In this document: piece after piece, positions 40,158 through 53,582 of the stretch
How positions within the stretch are numbered: position 1 is the first letter of the stretch
How the letters are laid out: the number at the start of each line of letters is the position of its first letter
Assembly (NCBI RefSeq): GCF_037038585.1
Contig: NC_092525.1
Coordinates: 24,448,867 to 24,512,866 of the forward strand
From: Patagioenas fasciata
Lineage: Eukaryota > Chordata > Aves > Columbiformes > Columbidae
Length of the DNA: 64,000 nucleotides
Direction: 5' to 3'
Notes under the pieces: generated by a model
What the model was told of the DNA's origin: nothing
Database searches by the model: none
The model's input: only the letters and a program-made list of their open reading frames with translations
Made by a program: the position numbers and the translations under genes

Positions 40158-40300
40158 TTTGTTTTGTTGTTGGGTTTTTGTTTTGGTTAAAAATACAAAA
40201 CAACAGCAAAACCAAACACACACACAAGACCAAAACAAACAAACAAAACAACAACAAACCAAACAAAACCTGCACACACACCACCACCCCAAAACAAACC
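40158..40300. repeat. G/T-rich then A/C-rich imperfect inverted tract
   Basis: The left arm (about 40158-40186) is made of TTTTG and GTTG units. The right arm (about 40196-40300) is made of CAAAAC and CAAC units, roughly its reverse complement. A hairpin is possible. The Cys-rich minus-strand and Lys/Thr/Asn-rich plus-strand open frames here are artefacts. Confidence 0.85.
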
Positions 40301-43110
40301 TATAGTAGTCACACTAGGAGTGCCCCATGTTATCACATCAACAGTTGTTCCAGGAATTAACCAACTACCTTTTTGCATAGACTTGTATGTTAGGACTCAA
40401 GATCAATATGCCCCAGAACATACTGTCAAAACATCTTTGCTGCGATTCCCCTAATATTTAACTTCAGTTCTACTCAAGAATTTAAAAAAAAAAAAAAAGG
40501 TATGGTTTTCCTCTCTTCCCATTATGTAAAATATACAACTGTCTAAGTCATTGTCAAGAGCTAACCAGAACTCTCTGTTAAATAAATTACACGAATTGTT
40601 TATGCCTGACCAGAACTTACTGCCCCTTCTGTAGCTTCCTAGTTCTGAAAATAACTCCTGCTACTCCCAGATCTTGAGGACCCAGGACTACCTATGGTCA
40701 GCACCTTGGAACAGAGAAAGAGCTCACAAGAGGTTTGTACATCCTCCTTTACTTATCTAAGTGTGCTAACAGCAGTAGCTACCACTATACCTGATAGTAC
40801 TGGATCAAAGCCTGTGTCAGGTTTTATGACAACAGACGCAGCCAAACTGAGCAAACTCACCTCTCACAAATGTTTGCAGCTTCTTCCTGCTCATCCTCTG
40901 AGCTAAAACAGAAAGAGCATATCAGTGCAGCAAGGAGCTTAACATCAAAAAAAAGCACATCATGTCTGCACTGACACTGGCTTTTGAAATTCCTTACTGT
41001 CTACAAGTATTATACTTAGCGAACTTCTGTAAATAGGAAAGCTTATTAATGTAGCGGGTCTCAGAGGGCACCACTCTGCGTTTTTTCTGCAAAATTGGTT
41101 CCGAATACTTTCCCATTCTATTCAAGGACAAGCGCAATATTATTCCGTATTCCTTGTGAGGATGCCTGAATGGCCCACCCTGGGCGAATGGCTTAGATAG
41201 CATGTTAAAAAAATAAGAATATTGGCATGGTATTTGCTCAAAATTGATTATGTTAGAGACAACAACAACAACCACCAACAGCCAGGTTCAACAGTGACTA
41301 CGGAATTACAAGGAGACTTCTGAAACAAAGGAGCTGAAATAAAGGAGTCATCCTGTAAAAAGAAAAAAAAAAAAAAGCATGAAAATTTGTCACTGGGAGT
41401 AAAGAGACCTTCGAGTGTAAACAGCAGCAGTCAAAACCTGATTGACACTGACATTGCTCTACTGACACCAGGACCTCTGCTGAGCCCAGGCAGAACATTC
41501 TCCCTGTTGGTGTCCCAAGCAGCTTGCACCCAGATGTGGCAGTGACAGTGCAGGGTACAGCAGCAGGGACCCAGACCTGGGTGTCTGTATGTGACCTTGG
41601 TGGTCTTCTCATGGCACATGGCAGTATAGGGAGGAGCAGGGCCATGAGCATGAACCTGCTAGAGGTCTGTGGTGAGTTTGAAGCAAGAGGCCATTGACTG
41701 AGCTGGATCTATGGATAATGAACCTGAAAATTTATCTCAACTTCATTATGAGAGAGTTTTCTCATTAATAGAGGTGCTATTCCATGAAGTATTGGTTTTT
41801 AATTTGAATTTTCTAATAAAAATAAACACTGAAACATTCAAAGTCTGCCTACTGAGAATGATGAATAAGCTTCCTAACGCTACTCTAGCAGTGCCACAGA
41901 TTTCTTAGAGCAGATGGCCAAGTGACTTCCTTTTATCTGCTTTTGAATTAAGATCAGTGTTTTTCACTGCTCTTAAGAGTCTCTAATTTGTATTTATAGA
42001 GGACCGTACAGTTCTGTGAATGCTGCATTAAACTTCCTCATTTGTCCCCTACCAAAAATATTGTGCAATAGGCTGGGTACTCAGCAGAGATCCCAACAAA
42101 GACAGATGGGCTCATTTATGTAGAAGGAAGAAGGGGAATGAGAATCAGCAAGATACAGCTGAGCAGATGCTCTGTATAAGTGACAGATTTCCAAGTTTAT
42201 TTCAAAGAATCATGGCTTTGGGGTTGTTTTAAACCTACCATGTCTTGTTGGCTATTGTAACAGTGAAGAGGAATCAGTTACCTTTTGAAAGAGGCTGATA
42301 AACATTGCACAGACAGCGGAAAACCACTCATTCTGAAGTGGTTTCCTTTTGCCATCCCCTAGGGATAGCAGCTGCAGATGCACTGGTGGCCACAACTGCT
42401 TCAGGTGCTCTTGAGAGTCAAGCAGCAAGCCCCAGATCTCACAGAAAAGGAGAGAGGAACATCTTACAGCTTTGGCATTAATTCTAGAACAAATGAGTTT
42501 GTGCATGCTGGATTTTCTGTATCACTCCAGGAGCCAATGTATGGTAAACAAGTAGATCTTACTACCACCCTCAAAAGACAGAGAAGTTCAAAACTATGAG
42601 TCATTTGTTTCTAAAAACCTCATTTTACATATCCTGGCAAGTTTTGTGTTTAGGACAGTACTGGGCTTGCTTTGTTATTTTCATGGAAAGCTTCTGTGGA
42701 ACATAAGGAAATTTGAAGTTAAACTCTGCTGTATCAAGTTTAGGGAGAAAATGAATGTAACAGCTTCTTCCTCATCTCACTAAACCCTGTTGACCAGAGA
42801 AAGCATGGGATTTGGACACATTCCACAGCACAGCTACAGGTTGTATAGGAAAAGTACCCTCTCCCTCTTCTTTATATTTTTCTTTCTTACCAGTGCCTTT
42901 GTTCCAGTCACCTGTTACCATTATCTCACCCACAGTCTTGCACACTGCCATCCTCCTGAATTTCACATGCAGTAATAACATGATAGAATGGCTGAGCTGA
43001 ATGGTCTCTTTAGCACTGACAGAGATGCTTCACAGAAAAAAAGAGGATGTGAAGCAAGAGGTGCTGACCCTAAGAGAAAAAGAATCCAAATAAACTCCAG
43101 GTCCAGGGTG

Positions 43111-43158
43111 ATACATACATACATACATATATATATATATACATATATATATATGTAT
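43111..43158. repeat. (ACAT)n(AT)n microsatellite
   Basis: Four ACAT units followed by interrupted (AT)n, ending ATATGTATTT. Confidence 0.95.
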
Positions 43159-46100
43159 TTTTAGGCAATTATATTATTTGCTTCTTTGTCTTAGTATTAG
43201 CCCTCACTTCAGTTCTTAAATATGCAATAAGCATATACAGTACTCAGTCAAGTCTTATGGTTGTCTGTCTTCAGAGAAGAAATCACTGAAGAGATTCTTC
43301 TACATGTGCTCTTTTTTCTTTATGAATACAAGGTATAACAAAAATCAGGCAAAAAGGAAAGAGGTGTGAGTATGAGCCAGTGAAAGCAAGAAAGCAAAAT
43401 TCACAGAAATGACATTTGCAGAAATAGTAGAATAGTCTGAAAACATGTCTAGTCCTGAAATGAGCCTGTCAACTGACAGATCAGGTAAACAGCATCCTCA
43501 TTCAATAATACAACAATAAGCTTTTAAAAGTAAGTATTCCATGTGTTGTAATGGTTTGAGGTCTGTGATAGTCTCTTGGCGGTTCTGAGATCATATTTTT
43601 CCAATTGTTTTGCTCTGTGTCTGGAAACCACATGGAACCTTGAGCTCTGTTATAGCACAGCTCCCTAATATTTGGAATGTTCCATAGCAACACACAGTGA
43701 GACTAAAGCAGATGACAAGTGAAAGTGGTGCTGCTTATTCAATGAACGCAAGAGGAATCACAAAGAAAGAGGTTGGCTTGTAAAAAACAAATCTTGCTAC
43801 AGTAGGAGACAAAAGCAAGTTAAAAGAAAGAACAGTATGCAAACAGTATTCTGAACTTCAAATGACGCAAGTAAACCTTGTTAGGTCTCTCTTCTTATGA
43901 CCTGACTTTAGAGGTTGATTTGCATGAAACACGAAAATACGGTAAGGATGTATTAAATATTCATCAAGGTTTGTTGTCGTTTTCTGTTTAGCATATTCTG
44001 CTTATACCATCTTTGATGGCCAAAGTTACAGTGATCACATCAAGCAGAATGTCAGATTAACACTTTTTTCCCCAGCAATAATAAGACACCCTTATTTTAT
44101 CATTTTCAAAGCAGCAATATTTGTTTATGTTAGAGGGGCTCTGTCACAATCATGTTCCTAAGCAAAATGTCACCAAACAAAATCATTACAATAGGAAAAA
44201 AATTCTCACGGGAAAGAATCCATGGGAAAGAATCTTCATAACCAATACCCATCTAGAAAATAAGTGCCATGACATGGCAATTCACTAAAGGAAGACAATC
44301 ATGAAGTAGGAAAAATCCTGACATTTTCGAGTGTTAGGAGAAATTTTATCAATAATCTTCCACTATTTATCTGTTGCTCCACACATTTTTGCCTTTTAAG
44401 AGAGAGAGAAAAAAAAAAAAACAAAAAACAAAACCCACACTGTAAGCTTGGTATTGAGTTTCCTCCTTCTGAATAACAGTAATGAGAGAAAGGAAGTGAC
44501 AACTAAAAAGAAAAAGCTTCCAAGCTAAGGGAACTGTCTCTTACCATTTCAATTAAGGAGGAAATTTTTGGCATTGATTAGTCTCATTCCACTAATTCAA
44601 ATTGCATGAATTTGATTTTGGCTTGATTTTTTTCATTAAAAGTAAATAGATGGTGGGGCATAGTGCAATTTTCAGGAAAAACAAAACAAAACAAAAAATA
44701 CAGCAAGTGTTAGGATTTCAAGTGCAATAACAAACAGGAAAAAATTAGAAAGTCATACCTGAAAAATTTAAGCCATCTTCCGTTTCTTTCACTTACTGTG
44801 GATATTCCTACATTAACTGAGTTCATGGTAAAACTGAAGGGTGTCATCAGATCCTAAATAATTCTAAATATCAGACCTGTGCTTCTATAAGGAATAATAA
44901 TCTACTGGGTTACTCTTATCTTCTTGCTGTAGCATCAACATTGGTCCAGTGCTTCTCTATCACTGAATACAGCACGTTGCAATAGATTGCTTGAGTGCTA
45001 AAGGTTTTAAATTGCCAAGGTTTAAAGGAAAACCAAGAATAAACTGCATTTGAGAGGACTTGGAAGTTTCAATGCTGCTTTTAAGTAACACAAATAATAA
45101 AACACATGTAAAGATCTACAAATATTTCCTAACACCTGTGTTTTCACCAGATCCGATGCAAACACTGATATTGTACACGATGTAGGGAAAGACAAGAGCC
45201 ATTCTACAAGTACATTTAAAGGGTTATTAGAGATAACGTGAAGTTATATATACACATACATATCCATGTGTTTTTACAAATACCTTATACTCTTAAGACA
45301 GAAAAGAGACTTTTTTTTTCTTTCTTCCTTTTTTGCTGCCTAAGCAGGTCCAGCCAATAGAAAAGCTGCCGTTAGAAGGGAGTTGTTATACGGTGGTTTC
45401 TAGGCCCCATTTCTCAGGCCAAGGTTAGAAGAATGTATATCAAGCTTTGATGACTGCTTTCAGAGGAACTCAGAGCAGCAGAGAAAAAGCTCAGCAGTTA
45501 ATAGCAAAACAATAATAGTCATGAAACTCAGCAGGTTCAGTTTCCTGCTGCTCAAATGAAACCTTCCCCCCAGATTTGGTTATCTTGGTTTGCACAGTGA
45601 ATTTTTTTCTGTTTGCCTTCAAACTCATTTCAAAATTAAAAGGAAATGGTCGCATATATTAAAACTCAACAGGTTTACATTACTGTAGTACTGACATATG
45701 CAGCACAGAGTCAATGGGGAATTCCAGACCTCCCAGTGTACAGCCTGCTTTGCAGAAATGGCAACTTTAATCATCTATGGAAGTCACAGAAACTAGCCTG
45801 AAATAATTATGTTTCACCACTACTGGGGAAGTGGTGGGACATGGTAGTTACTTTGTGTTTTAATAATGACATGTATTAGGAAAATCCGTTTTGAGGGTAT
45901 GATAACTCCTCTTTTGAACAAAGTATATGTTCAGTTCTCATGTCAGCCAAGGTCTGTAGACTTCCAAATCATTAGTGAGGAACTGTAAGGTGGTTTTGCA
46001 AGACAAAGGCCCATCTTCATATGACTTGTAATTTAGGTGTGATTTAGAGTTATTTCCCACCCACTTTAGAGGATCCAGGTACTTAGGGATCCAAAGAGGC

Positions 46101-46531
46101 AGACAGGCATTTTAATACCGCCACAAACACCTACATAAGCTCTGTTTCTAACATTGCAAGGAGAAGGTATGTGAAGGATTAGACTGTTCTTATTCAAGCT
46201 TGTGCACCAGAGATTTTGCTGAGCATTCAGACTGGAATCCTGAATGATGCATGCCTGAAAACTGGTGCCAAACACAGGCACTGGTGATGTGCGGAATATA
46301 TTCAGGAATATTTGTCTTGTTAAACATAAAACCACTTGTTTGTTACAAATAACTTGCTTTTCCTAAAGAGTTCATGATCCAAGAGATCTTCAGAGAAATG
46401 TAGCAGACTTGCACTGTAATAATACCTTTGCCCACGTTCTTCCCAGACATTATATGCTGGTAGCTGAATTTCCCCAAATGCACAGAGGTGTCAGCAGTTC
46501 ACAAGCAGCAGCCACTCTAGCAAAGACATTT

Positions 46532-47155
46532 CGTTGAATTATAGAACTGTTTGGATTGGAAGGGACCTTTAAAGGTCATCTAGTCCAAGCCCCCTGCAAC
46601 AAGCAGCGACACCTTCAACTAGATGAGCAACGTAGATGGGCAGAATCCCCTCCCTCAACGTGCTGGCAATGCATCTTCTGATACAGCCCAAGATATGACC
46701 GGCCTTCTGGGTTGCAAGCACACATTACCGGCCCATGTCCAGCCTCTCATCCACCAGCACCCCCAAGTCCTTCTCTGCAGGGCTGCTCTCAGTCCCTTCA
46801 TCCCTCAGCCTGTATTGATACCAGGGGTTGCCCCAACCCAGCTGCAGCACCTTGTATTTGGTTTTGTTGAACATCATGAGGTTTGCATGGGTCCACTTCT
46901 CAAGCTTGTACACATCCCTCTGGGTGGCATCCTGTCCCCTCAGGTGTGTCAACCACACCACCCGGCTTGGTGTCATCTGCAAATTTGTTAAGGGTACACT
47001 CAATATCACTGTCTATGTCACTGATAAGTATGTTAAACAATACTTGTCCCAACACAGACCCCTGAGGGACACCACTTGTCGCTGCCCTCCATCTGGACAT
47101 CAAGCCATTGACCACTACTCTCTGAATGTGATGTCTTACAGGTTTCCTCATTAAA
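46532..47155 (-). mobile_element. CR1 LINE fragment (reverse transcriptase 3' part and 3' end), degraded
   Basis: Read on the minus strand, 47151-46900 encodes [20 protein letters not shown] and a [16 protein letters not shown] segment. These are the end of the CR1 reverse transcriptase, with the catalytic-core FADD box. After a frame break, 47009-46725 continues with [15 protein letters not shown]. The 3' end near 46532-46600 has the typical GGAAGGGACCTTTAAAGGTCATCTAG-like CR1 terminus in reverse orientation. The body between the RT end and the 3' terminus is shortened, and the 5' end is truncated as usual for CR1. It cannot be mobile. Confidence 0.9.
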
Positions 47156-48189
47156 CCAAACTGACACTAATCACGCTTCTAGCAAGTCAAAACCCTTTCC
47201 CAGACTCAACTAGAATTTCCTACCACTTTCATTGTCCAGGCTTAGCTTCATCTTTCTCAAAACCCTGAAGACTCTCCAAATCCTCAGATCCCTCTCCTTT
47301 TCTCGTTTCATCCTCCCCCCTTTCAGTACTCCCTTTGCAGCTCCTGTGCACGCAGCAGCAACTATTTAAATACTAGCAGCATATCAGCTCTTTCCCAGCC
47401 AGCCCAAGCTCTGCAGGGAGGAGTGTGCAAACTCATAAGGCACTGTAGCAGCTTTTATTTCACTGTGTGATCAGCAGCAGGACTGGCTTTGCCTTAGAGG
47501 TCAAATAGATTGAGAAGGCAGCGTGGTTGGCAGGAAACAACCTTCTTGAGCATCAGGGAAATCAAGGATTCAACTGTGCTATCAGGATACGTCAGGCAAA
47601 AGGCATATGGAAGGGCAAGCGGGCAGACTAACAGGATGGATGGCATCTGTCCCTGCGGTACAGCTTGTAAAGTGCCAAGTTCCCACATCAAACAGCAAGT
47701 ATGACAAGTATGAGAAAATTAAAGTCTTTCTGTTGCACACGTTCCAATACCTGATAATTCAAAGCAGATAGTAGGTGAGATTCAAAGTAAGTGACAGGAA
47801 ATGGAACTAAATGGAACTAAACTCTCTTCCTTCCATTGTTCATCACCAGCAGAGCTGGTGCTAAGAAAACATCACAGAAAACATCTATCTTTTAAATCTT
47901 TAAATATTTAAAGTAAGACTATGTAGCCATCTTAATTTTCCCATTTTTTGAATTAACTTTCTGCTGCTTCACCTATACACTAGGCAAGTATTTTCAGAGG
48001 GAGAGAGAGGAAATGGTAATTTGAATGATGTACTTTCAGTATGCAGTTCTCATTCAAAAAAGTCAAGTTGGAAATCTGCATTAATTTCTACAATTACTGT
48101 TCTTTCCAAAGCAAGACTCTTCTAACTGACTTAAGACTTCTATAGTGTGGGTTTCATTCATGAGTTACAGATAGGATCTCAGCATAAAT
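47156..48189. other. Unique sequence between CR1 fragments
   Basis: About 1 kb with no recognised gene. It contains a small tandem duplication, AAATGGAACT twice, near 47799-47819. Confidence 0.5.
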
Positions 48190-48485
48190 CAGGTTGAAAA
48201 GAAACTGGGGAGCTTTCTAGTCCAACACCCTGTTCTAAGCAGGATCAGCTATGAGCCTAGGCCAGGTAGGTTCAAGCTTTATGCAGTGTGGTCTGGAAAA
48301 TCTTCAAGGATGGCAATGGCCCGGCACCCCGGGCAGCCTGCTCCACTGCTTGACTGCCCTTATGCAGAGAAAAGTTTTTCTTTATATCCATGAATTGTTC
48401 CTTATGCCAACTTGCACCTGTTGTCTCTCATCCTCCTACTACACATCATTGTAAGAGTCTGGTTTCATCTTCTTGATAACCCCCC
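48190..48485 (-). mobile_element. Old CR1 LINE 3'-end fragment
   Basis: Diverged but readable CR1 3' sequence in reverse orientation. CTTTCTAGTCCAACACCCTG is followed by the GGCAGCCTGCTCCACTGCTT segment, then TTTTTCTTTATATCC and TGTTGTCTCTCATCCTCCTA, in the order seen in avian CR1 copies. Many substitutions suggest an old insertion. Confidence 0.65.
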
Positions 48486-51400
48486 TAATTAGGATGCTTT
48501 CCAACAGCCACTCCTACACACCTGGACAACATTTCGAAATTCCTCCTTTGTAGCCTGTCCATTCTTCCAGACCCTCTACACTGCTTTTTGAATCTGAGAT
48601 CTGTTGTGAGTTTTTTGCTTAGCCAAGACAGTCTCCCAACATACCTGCCTGTTTTCCTGAGTGGCAGGACAGACCCTTCTTGTGTTTGGAGTGGCTTCCA
48701 GTAACAAGGCAATCCTTGAAAGAACCCGTCCCTGAGAGGATTTTTTTTGTCAAAGTGAAAGCTGTATCTAAGCCTGCGCTGATGTGATAATTCAGCTGTG
48801 AAATTTGTAACACCAAGTATAAAATAGACACTTGAAACTGTTTATAATTCTACAGAAAAGTCTTTAACAGCATAACACCACTTAAAGCTTCAGTAATATT
48901 TTTCCTATTTAAAAGCGCCTAAAAACATCTTCAAAATAAGAACCAAGAGTTTTAGCTTGCCATCTGTGTTCAATCAAGCCGTTTGCTATTTTAAAACAGA
49001 AGGATACAAAATTTTACCATCTATTAGAACAGTATGAGAGAAAAAGCATCTGATTTTTATCCAAGAAGATGCAGGTGAAACTGAAGCCTGCAGATTTCAA
49101 AGGCTAAACTCATACTGTGCTCACATATCATGTTTCCATGTTCAGTGACCACCCTCAGGAAACTCTGCTTCACACTGCACTCAGGCCCTGTTCTCACTTT
49201 ATTTTGCTTAATAACACATAAGAAGCAGTGCATTGGTTCAGTGCATCAGTGTGTGACTGCATAAAAATATGAGTAGTTAATCAGAAATATGTGCATTTCC
49301 CATATGGTGTGTGATGAACACATTTCCTGCACTACCCAACATCAGACACAGGAAGCATCACCATCAGCACCCAAAAGTCACTGCACTGCATTTTTTTTTC
49401 TCTCTCTCTTTTTTTTCTTCTCTCTTCAATCCAGGTGTCAGTCAGTATGGCTGAGAACCAAAAGTCCCCTGATTTCACAGAAATAAAACAGTTAATTTAT
49501 TTTAGATGGAAAGCCCCACAATGAAAAGGCTCTGATTTCTGATAAACTGCATAAACTTATTGCACTCTAAGAAATGGTCATAAAAAAAAATAAAGTTACT
49601 GCTTATACATGTTCAGAGTGAAACCTACTTCAGAACTATCAGGAAATATGCATATGTAATTCCTTACACTGGCTCTACAGTATAAACAGGATTGTTAATG
49701 CTAATAACTTCTATTATAAAATATTGTTAGTATTGAGAAAAAGACGTACAGAAACAGTAACTGTAAGATCAACTTCTATTCAGCAGCTTTTTTTAATAGA
49801 GACTTCCAATAGCTAACGGTGACTCACAACAGCCACATGAATCAGCCAGAGAGGTTAGTAACAATGCTAAATTCACACAAACTGAGAGCTCAGTGCCCAT
49901 GGAAATATTTAGAGGTTGAGATATACAAAGGAAAAACCTGTCATAATCTCCTTACAAGACCAGCAGGCATACCAGAATGGATGCAGGGAATGGACTATAC
50001 TTTAATCTCCCTATGATCTATCAAAACAGGGAATGCTTCACTTGTAGGGTCTCCACAGGAATTTCAAGAGCTTCCGCCAGGTCTTTCCTTCACTGTCATG
50101 GTAAAAAACAACTCCACAAAGTCCCCTACAAAAACTAGGGGAACCCCTAAGAAAAACCCCTGAAAGTATTTTGCAGATAGTTCAGAAGTAGACAGGGCAA
50201 TTTTGTACACAACTGGCAGTTTGCAGGAATGTTTCTGTGAAGCAGTTTTATACTGAGGAAGTGAAAGAGCTAAAGCAGAATTCAGGAAAGCTCCGGTCAC
50301 TTGTCCCGCATAGTCAAGTCTCTGGCTCTGTCCACGCATGGGCTGAAACACTGAGCTAAATATGTCTGTTACTCCTTTTAAACTGCCCACAGAACAAATA
50401 CAGCACGACTTTTTCAAGTGGAAGATTATTACCTAAAGTTTAACTTGTGGCATTCCTTGCTCTAGGTTGGCATTAGACTTCATATGTTTTTCAAATATAA
50501 AAGGTTGCTTGTATTTTGAGAAGTCTGATGCCATCAAGCCCAGGATGCACCTTACTGGTTGCAAAAATACCATTGAATTAATGAAGAGTAAAAGCAAACA
50601 CTGGAAACATCTGAAAGCTCAACCCAAATAAATATATCTCAAAAACTCCCAGTTCACAATTAAATCAGTCCAATATGAAGAATGAGACCACTAAAACCAG
50701 TGGGAAGATTTTAATCTCGGAGGCTTCAGGATTTCATTCCAGTAAACATTTGCTTATAGCAGAAATTAGATCTAAAAGAAAATTCATAATGGATGCCATC
50801 ATACCTTTATAGACTGACATGGTATTAGAGAAAATATTATCCTACTGCTCAAAAGCACCCTCCCCCCGCCTTTTTTTTTTTTTTTGTAAAATGAACAGTT
50901 TCCTCTCACATAGAAACTAGTTTCTATTTCCTTTAAGTGCCTCTTTTACTTGAGAGATGGATTATCAGTAAGTTTACCTCTGTAGGTCATGTAAAAAGCC
51001 AGAAGCACTTCAAAGAAATCACTTGTTTTCACAGTTAAGTTAAAGCTCAGCTACATGACCAGCCAGCAGCTATTCTGCAATGGGGCAGCACTGCTTGTCT
51101 GGGCACCCAAGTTCAGCCCTCCAGCCCAGCACAGATTTGGCCAGATAACTCCAGAGAAGTGTATGATGATCAACCAGAGTATGGTAAAGCTAAAAATTGG
51201 CCACACATGGAAGAGAGCAGCTTGCCTAAGCCAAAACGTAACATTCAGAAACAAAACTAGGCTGAAAGGCAGAATGAATAAGGGTAAGGCCAGTCAAGAG
51301 CGACTGATAAGCCTAAAAGCAGAAGTTAGAAGGAGAAGCTTGAAATCATTTACACCAGCAAGTGGGACTTGAGAGAGTTCATGGAACTTTTTATTCCCTT

Positions 51401-52214
51401 TGCTTTACCTAAATTTGTCCAGTGTTGTCAACTTGGAAATTCTCTCACATTTTTTCTCTCTTTCACTTTACCAAGTGGTCACCAGAAAGAAAGGGAAACA
51501 ATGCACAGGAATAGGCTGTATAGTAGCAAGTATTTGCAAGTTTATTCTGTGCACATTAAGTCTCTTCTGTACACATTAAGCTGTTAGATGAATCACAAAC
51601 CTACAAGAGATCTGGAAAACAGTAAACACCAGCTGGTTATAGCCAGCTGTGCTACAATTGCTGCAAAAAATGCTCCCCTCTGCTTTTAGTAGACAGAGTC
51701 AAATGAGGCAATGCCAGCCTTAGGACAAAGAGGGTGCTATATAAAATGACAAGGTTATTCTAATAAGCCCTAAAACTTTAAGGATCAAAAAATTTTTTTT
51801 TCAATTTTCTGTAATGATAATAATAGAAGAGAATGAAACTAATTAAACAAGAAAGTATTTCAACAGGCAATTAGCCATCATGTTCTGCATGAAAGTAACA
51901 GAACAAAGCATTATATAGGTAGATTAAGATGGTGGGAGATGAAAGAGACAGGTCTGCTACCAAGCATCTTATGATGAAACAAAAAACCCCCAGCAAATTA
52001 GGAGGACAAGTTAGGTGAAAAGCTTTCCACTGGGTCAGGACTTAACTATTCCTCATGGTATCATGTTAAATCCCACCAGAGCCTGGACTACACTTCTGTG
52101 TACAGGAAACAAGGAGAGTGAACCTGAACATGAATGAATGCTTAAGACTTTGGAGTATTATATTTTTTAAGTGAAGTTAAAAATAAGTAGCACTTTTGAC
52201 ACTACAAATGTCAA
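48486..52214. other. No supported gene
   Basis: AT-rich intergenic DNA. Two open frames of 105-117 codons (50064-50417 minus, 51055-51372 plus) show no recognised domain and no splice support. T- and C/T-rich runs occur near 49391-49430 and 50864-50886. Confidence 0.5.
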
Positions 52215-52335
52215 GTCAGGTATTTGGAACAATAGGATCATGCAAGCTGGAGGGAATCAACATCTAGTCCATCTCTGGGATCTAGTCCAACTCCTGCTCA
52301 AACCAGGATCCTCTACAGTAACCATGTTCACAGTT
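52215..52335 (-). mobile_element. Short, degraded CR1 3'-terminus (tentative)
   Basis: The pieces AATAGGATCATGCAAGCTGG, CATCTAGTCCATC and GATCTAGTCCAACTCCTGCT resemble the reverse complement of the CR1 3' end. Only about 100 bases can be recognised. Confidence 0.45.
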
Positions 52336-53582
52336 AGCAAAACATTTTTAATTTAGGAAATTCCATGTGCAGGTGTTTTCCTGGTATCCTGTGCTCCACA
52401 GAAGCAGAACATAACTCAAGTAACAGAAAAAAATCTTGTCAGCCCTATTAACTTTATAGTTTCTCTTTTTTTTCTCTCACTTTAATTACACATATTTAAA
52501 TCTTGTAGATACTTTTACCATTCTTGATATCAGGCGACTTGCATCGGGCTTAACAAATAAAATCTTAAAGTTGAGTAGGCTTGCATAGAAAGAGTGAATC
52601 AGAGTCAGTGAAATATTCCATCAAGAGAAAAAAGGATGCCTTGAAGATCAGAGTTACTCAGAGGAAGAAAGTAATTGTCCACAGTGGAAGAAAAAAGAAA
52701 AAAAAAGAAAAAGTGAAATGTGACTAATAATCAAATTCCTGTGTTGAGGTATCTGCTACTGACTGCAATAGGCTCTGGTTTTGCAGTGTTTGAGCAAGGT
52801 TTACAGGAGAATGTGAGGATATTGTTGCTTTACATTGTCTTCACACCTCCTATGACCCTAAGCTAGAAGTTTAGATGCCACACTTCTTCCTAGATACACA
52901 TTGTTCATCCCTTCTCCAAACAGATACTCATAGCTCCAAGTCTAACTTCTACTTTTACCAATGTTATGTGAATCTTTACACAAGTTGACAAATAGACCTG
53001 GGCTAGAGTGAACCAGAGACACAGCATTGATTTTCTTTGCACAGAGATAAAGAGCAGCAGTAGTCCAGAAACTGGGGCTTACTGATTTAGAAGACTGAAG
53101 AGGACTCTCAGATAACCAGTCTCCTCTTGCAAATAAAGTACCTGGAAAACAATTCAAATATTCTGTGACAGCAGCATTACCTGGATGCAACAATAATACT
53201 ATTCTTTTTTTACTTAGGACAATAGTTATTGCAAGAAGCTGAAATATGAAGTCCATGCAGTAGCACGTGATGATCTGTTACTAGAGGAAGGTCTGAAGCA
53301 ACACCTGTGACGTGCATTGATACGTATAACAAATCGCAAAGGTAAAGACAGTAACTTCATTTTAAATGGAAAACAGACATTCCTCCTCTGGTAAATGAAT
53401 TGTCAACAGTCCTGTATTGGTAGTAGCCACAAAGAAGCAAACTGTCCTGTTCTTCAGGGGAGCAACTCTATCTAGTCCCTCTTAGACTCATAGAACGTAC
53501 CTGGTAGCTTATTTACACCTGCTTGGAACTGTAAGCTCAAGGTATTGCCTTGCAGCCTGAGGCTTCAAAACACAGAAGAGAT
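52336..53582. other. No supported gene
   Basis: Unique intergenic DNA with an A/G-rich run near 52680-52712. The 104-codon open frame at 52942-53256 (minus) has no recognised domain. Confidence 0.5.

Larger units (their letters stand above)
21410..46531. other. Gene-free interval between RGS21 and RGS1 (first part)
   Basis: About 25 kb of AT-rich DNA. I found no chain of splice-bounded frames and no recognised protein. The open frames in it are short and have random composition. Contents I can name are listed separately: low-complexity tracts near 24390, 31907 and 40160 and microsatellites near 25025 and 43111. The interval may carry regulatory DNA for the flanking RGS genes, which cannot be judged from one sequence. 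Confidence 0.5.

Noticed and set aside
40095-40378. Cys/Val/Phe-rich minus-strand open frames
   Set aside because: Product of the A/C-rich tract, not of a gene.
41298-41651. 117-codon minus-strand open frame rich in Cys and Phe
   Set aside because: Partly a low-complexity A-run and a local GC-richer patch; no family match.
46623-47154. Plus-strand open frames up to 122 codons
   Set aside because: Antisense to the minus-strand CR1 fragment.
50064-50417. 117-codon minus-strand open frame
   Set aside because: No recognised domain, no splice support, and a length expected by chance at this window size.
51055-51372. 105-codon plus-strand open frame
   Set aside because: Composition and lack of motifs fit a random open frame; no promoter or splice context.
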